From Planctomycetaceae bacterium (GTDB lineage Bacteria; Planctomycetota; Planctomycetia; Planctomycetales; Planctomycetaceae), in NCBI GenBank assembly GCA_947476295.1, contig CANJQC010000033.1:1-47499 (forward strand): a DNA stretch of 47,499 nt, given 5' to 3'. Positions 45,388-47,499 of the stretch are shown one piece after another (the first letter of the stretch is position 1; each line of letters starts with the position of its first letter). The position numbers and the translations under genes are program-made. The notes beneath the pieces were generated by a model that saw only the letters and a program-made list of their open reading frames with translations, did no database searches and was not told the DNA's origin.

Positions 45388-46920
45388 TCAGGCCGTTGCC
45401 TGCTGAGGCTGTTGCAGCGATCCCGACTCAGATAATGACGGTGATTTCCGAGGAGCATACTTTTCGTGGACTTCACCAATTAATTCAATTAGCTGAGTCT
45501 CAAACGGTCGCAATCCGCCGATCAGGTCACTCATCCATTCACAAATTGAACCCTTGCCACACCCACCCAGAACTTTGATATGACCAACCCGGTGGCCATC
45601 AATGATCAGCGGAATCTCTGAATGCCATGCGTCTTGCTGTTCCACTTTGGAGGTGGATCGCCAACTCGCATAATAGTCTTCGCCGACACTGGGAATGTTC
45701 ACCAGCAATTCAACCTCATCCATTTCAAAGCGTTCGGCAAACTCTGTCAGTGTTCGCCAAAGTTGATGCCATTCCTGCTTCCCATGCAACTGAACCTGCT
45801 CATCATGCAGCACCGGCCTGATTCCTTGAGGCGTGCGAAACAGGGAACCCGCGAAGCGACGCACTCGGTTTGTCAGCAAGGTTAATTCGGCAGCGCCAAA
45901 GGACCTTGTGGCCACCAGAATTGCCAGAGCCGTCGCGACACCCAGCACAGCAAGCATCTCGTTGTTAAATGCGGCGGCGGCGACAGCACCAAGCCCTGTC
46001 AGCCCGCACAGTGATCCCACCACCAGCAGCAAACGAGATTCTGAATGGCCCCGGCGAACCAAGCAGTGATGCAAGTGACCGCGGTCCGTGGAATAAATGC
46101 TGCGACCTGTCAGCCGACGTCTTACGATCGCCATTGCCACGTCAAAAATCGGGATGGCCCAAATGGCGGTGGGCATAACCAACGCCATCGCAGCATATTG
46201 CTTGAAGGAACATTTCAAGGCCACGCATCCCACAACCAACCCGATCAGCATACTTCCCGAATCGCCCAGAAACATGCGAGCCGGAGGAAAGTTAAAGAAC
46301 AGAAACCCAGTGAGGGCTCCCGCCAATGCGAGCGAGATTATCAAACCGTCAGGCCGACCGCCAATTATCACTGTCACGCCGGCCACGGAAAGACTGAGAA
46401 CGATTCCGATCGTACTCGCCAGACCATCGACACCGTCAATCAGATTCAGCGCGTTAATCGCGCCCAGAATCCACAACACAGTGACAATCGAAGAAAAATC
46501 TCCAAATTCGATCGGGATGCCGAAGACCTGTATTTTGCGGATCGCAATCCCGGACGGAATCATTATCACCGCTGCGAAAAACTGTCCAAACAGTTTTTGG
46601 CGACCTCGCAAACTGATCTTGTCATCCATGATTCCGAGGACCACAATCAAACCTCCTGCCACGCCCAGCAACATCAGAAATCGAATGTCGGCGTACGTCG
46701 GCAGCAGGGTTGGATGCACCCATAACGTGGCACCTAGACCGATAAACAGCGAAATCAGCACCGTCGGGCCGCCTGCAAGAGGTACGATCCGAGCGTGCAG
46801 TTTCCGCTGACCGTCAGGACGGTCCACCACCCCGAACCGTCGAGCGATCAACGCCACAATCGGCGCAAAGATGGCCGAACATGCCAAAGCCGAGAAAAAT
46901 GCAATCAGACTGGGATTCAT
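45388..46920 (-). CDS. WecA-like undecaprenyl-phosphate sugar-1-phosphate transferase
   Basis: The initiating transferase: it moves a sugar-1-phosphate, typically GlcNAc-1-P, onto undecaprenyl phosphate in the inner membrane. The MraY/WecA motifs are intact: VDRPDGQRKLHARIVPLAGG, GIMDDKISLRGRQKLFGQ, NALNLIDGVDGLA, MFLGDSGSMLIG and DRGHLHHCLVRRGHS. About ten or eleven membrane segments cover the first 340 residues. A further soluble extension of about 170 residues follows (FEMDEVELLVNIPSVGEDYY, EIPLIIDGHRVGHIKVL), much beyond the usual 320-370 length. ATG 46920 is preferred over TTG 46923. It is the first gene of the locus and lies 77 bases downstream of a sigma-54 promoter. Confidence 0.92.
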   Translation of the reverse strand: MNPSLIAFFSALACSAIFAPIVALIARRFGVVDRPDGQRKLHARIVPLAGGPTVLISLFIGLGATLWVHPTLLPTYADIRFLMLLGVAGGLIVVLGIMDDKISLRGRQKLFGQFFAAVIMIPSGIAIRKIQVFGIPIEFGDFSSIVTVLWILGAINALNLIDGVDGLASTIGIVLSLSVAGVTVIIGGRPDGLIISLALAGALTGFLFFNFPPARMFLGDSGSMLIGLVVGCVALKCSFKQYAAMALVMPTAIWAIPIFDVAMAIVRRRLTGRSIYSTDRGHLHHCLVRRGHSESRLLLVVGSLCGLTGLGAVAAAAFNNEMLAVLGVATALAILVATRSFGAAELTLLTNRVRRFAGSLFRTPQGIRPVLHDEQVQLHGKQEWHQLWRTLTEFAERFEMDEVELLVNIPSVGEDYYASWRSTSKVEQQDAWHSEIPLIIDGHRVGHIKVLGGCGKGSICEWMSDLIGGLRPFETQLIELIGEVHEKYAPRKSPSLSESGSLQQPQQATA

Positions 46921-46996
46921 CAAGATTTCGCCGATCGGCGGAGGTCCATGAAGAACCCACCTTGCTGTTCAACAACTCGTTGATGAGCATCAACGC

Positions 46997-47014
46997 AAGC
47001 AATTCCCGTGCCAA
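46997..47014 (-). promoter_or_regulatory. Sigma-54 (-24/-12) promoter for the WecA-like gene
   Basis: Read on the minus strand the site is TTGGCACGGGAATTGCTT. It matches the RpoN consensus YTGGCACGrNNNTTGCW at every fixed position, with the GG and GC at the exact 10-base spacing. It faces the WecA-like gene, and transcription would start about 65 bases before its ATG. Sigma-54 promoters need an enhancer-binding protein; two dyads lie upstream at the right distance. Sigma-54 control has been described for exosortase-linked polysaccharide loci (the PrsK/PrsR pair). The match is seen; activity is inferred. Confidence 0.85.
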
Positions 47015-47074
47015 ACAATGCAGCAGAGCCAATAAATCTACCCGGCCATTCTAGCCATCCCGGATTCACTGCAA

Positions 47075-47088
47075 TTAGAGAGCTCTAA
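47075..47088. promoter_or_regulatory. Dyad TTAGAG-AG-CTCTAA, candidate enhancer site
   Basis: A perfect 6-bp inverted repeat centred about 95 bases upstream of the predicted sigma-54 start site, the typical place of an upstream activator site for an enhancer-binding protein. It could also be chance. No protein partner is encoded in this window. Confidence 0.4.
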
Positions 47089-47124
47089 AGTAATTCTCGC
47101 ATTATTCCTGTGGCGGGAAACCCC

Positions 47125-47138
47125 TTGCAAGTGTGCAA
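47125..47138. promoter_or_regulatory. Dyad TTGCA-AGTG-TGCAA, second candidate enhancer site
   Basis: A 5-bp inverted repeat around a 4-base spacer, about 145 bases upstream of the predicted start site. It differs in sequence from the nearer dyad, so at most one is likely to be the true activator site. Confidence 0.3.
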
Positions 47139-47276
47139 TCGGTGATTCACAAGAAATTCGCACAAGAGTCCTATGTTCCTCATTTTCCAAGAATCGTGCT
47201 GGAAAAATGCAACAGTTGTGCGCTAGGCAGCAGCGAAGTTGGGGTTGCGTTGGGATGTTGATCAGGTGAGATTTGT

Positions 47277-47499
47277 TTACGGTATTTGAGGGGAAAAGGC
47301 GAGACGTCGTTGAGCCTGTACGGAGACTGGCAGATGTTCTTTGCACCACGCTTTCACGAGTTTCGCACGAGTTTTGTCCAAGGCGTCTTTGATTCTTGTC
47401 GTGGTCCAGTCTCCCACCACAGCCCCGAGGCTCAGGACGTAACGTGTGAAGCCGCTGGAGCATTGATCGCCCTCCAGCGTTTGGAGTTTCCCGAACACC
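47277..47499 (-). CDS. Possible partial hypothetical protein at the right edge
   Basis: The frame enters from beyond the right edge and ends at 47277 with the sequence QAQRRLAFSPQIP. It reads protein-like (TRIKDALDKTRAKLVKAWCKEHL), but I cannot place it in a family. If real, it is the 3' end of a minus-strand gene whose start lies outside. The roughly 260 bases between it and the sigma-54 promoter have no other gene. Confidence 0.35.
   Translation of the reverse strand, partial: VFGKLQTLEGDQCSSGFTRYVLSLGAVVGDWTTTRIKDALDKTRAKLVKAWCKEHLPVSVQAQRRLAFSPQIP

Noticed and set aside
46045-46810. Long plus-strand frames antisense to the WecA-like gene
   Set aside because: They are mirror frames of a gene with intact family motifs on the minus strand; the translations have low-complexity, non-protein-like composition.
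1-47499. CRISPR arrays, tRNA or rRNA genes, insertion sequences and phage genes
   Set aside because: No regularly spaced repeats, tRNA-like folds, transposase genes or phage structural genes were seen on reading both strands; a short tRNA could still be missed by eye.

Overview
The window reads as chromosomal DNA of a planctomycete (Planctomycetota). The indications are an exosortase with a PEP-CTERM substrate, a beta-RFAP synthase paired with a DUF447 protein (tetrahydromethanopterin-type C1 chemistry outside archaea), weak or irregular Shine-Dalgarno use, moderate G+C by eye, and a long exopolysaccharide locus of the kind linked to exosortases. Genus cannot be settled from the sequence.

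Left part (1-8041): housekeeping genes. After about 0.5-0.8 kb with at most one small hypothetical gene come a phenylacetate-CoA-ligase-like adenylate-forming enzyme and glnD (PII uridylyltransferase), both on the plus strand. They face a minus-strand pair, beta-RFAP synthase and DUF447. A membrane-anchored HtrA-type protease on the plus strand follows. The intergenic region between DUF447 and the protease holds a long inverted repeat.

Middle and right part (8148-46920): one very large minus-strand surface-polysaccharide and protein-sorting locus. In transcription order (right to left) it holds a WecA-like initiating sugar-phosphate transferase, an O-antigen-ligase-like protein with a repeat tail, a BY-kinase (Wzz+Wzc type) and a WcaI-like glycosyltransferase. 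Next come nucleotide-sugar genes: a truncated GDP-fucose synthase remnant, two GDP-mannose 4,6-dehydratase paralogues and two NAD-dependent epimerases. An ABC flippase-type exporter follows, then a run of about a dozen tailoring and transfer genes: a pyruvyltransferase-like protein, GT4 and GT2 glycosyltransferases, acyltransferases, a sulfotransferase, two methyltransferases and a Wzy-like polymerase. The locus ends with a PEP-CTERM protein carrying its own terminator, the exosortase, a TPR protein, a small hypothetical gene and a WcaF-like acetyltransferase. Many neighbours overlap by 1-4 bases (ATGA, TAATG), which points to translational coupling.

Together these genes would start a repeat unit on undecaprenyl phosphate, build and decorate it (acyl, methyl, sulfate and perhaps pyruvyl groups), flip and polymerise it under BY-kinase control, and link this surface chemistry to exosortase processing of PEP-CTERM proteins. 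No Wza-type outer-membrane exporter lies in the window.

The most informative non-gene signals are these: a consensus-perfect sigma-54 (-24/-12) promoter just upstream of the initiating transferase, with dyads at enhancer-like distance; two locus genes whose conserved N-termini can only be read from a non-ATG/GTG/TTG start, most simply CTG; and decay around the GDP-fucose synthase.
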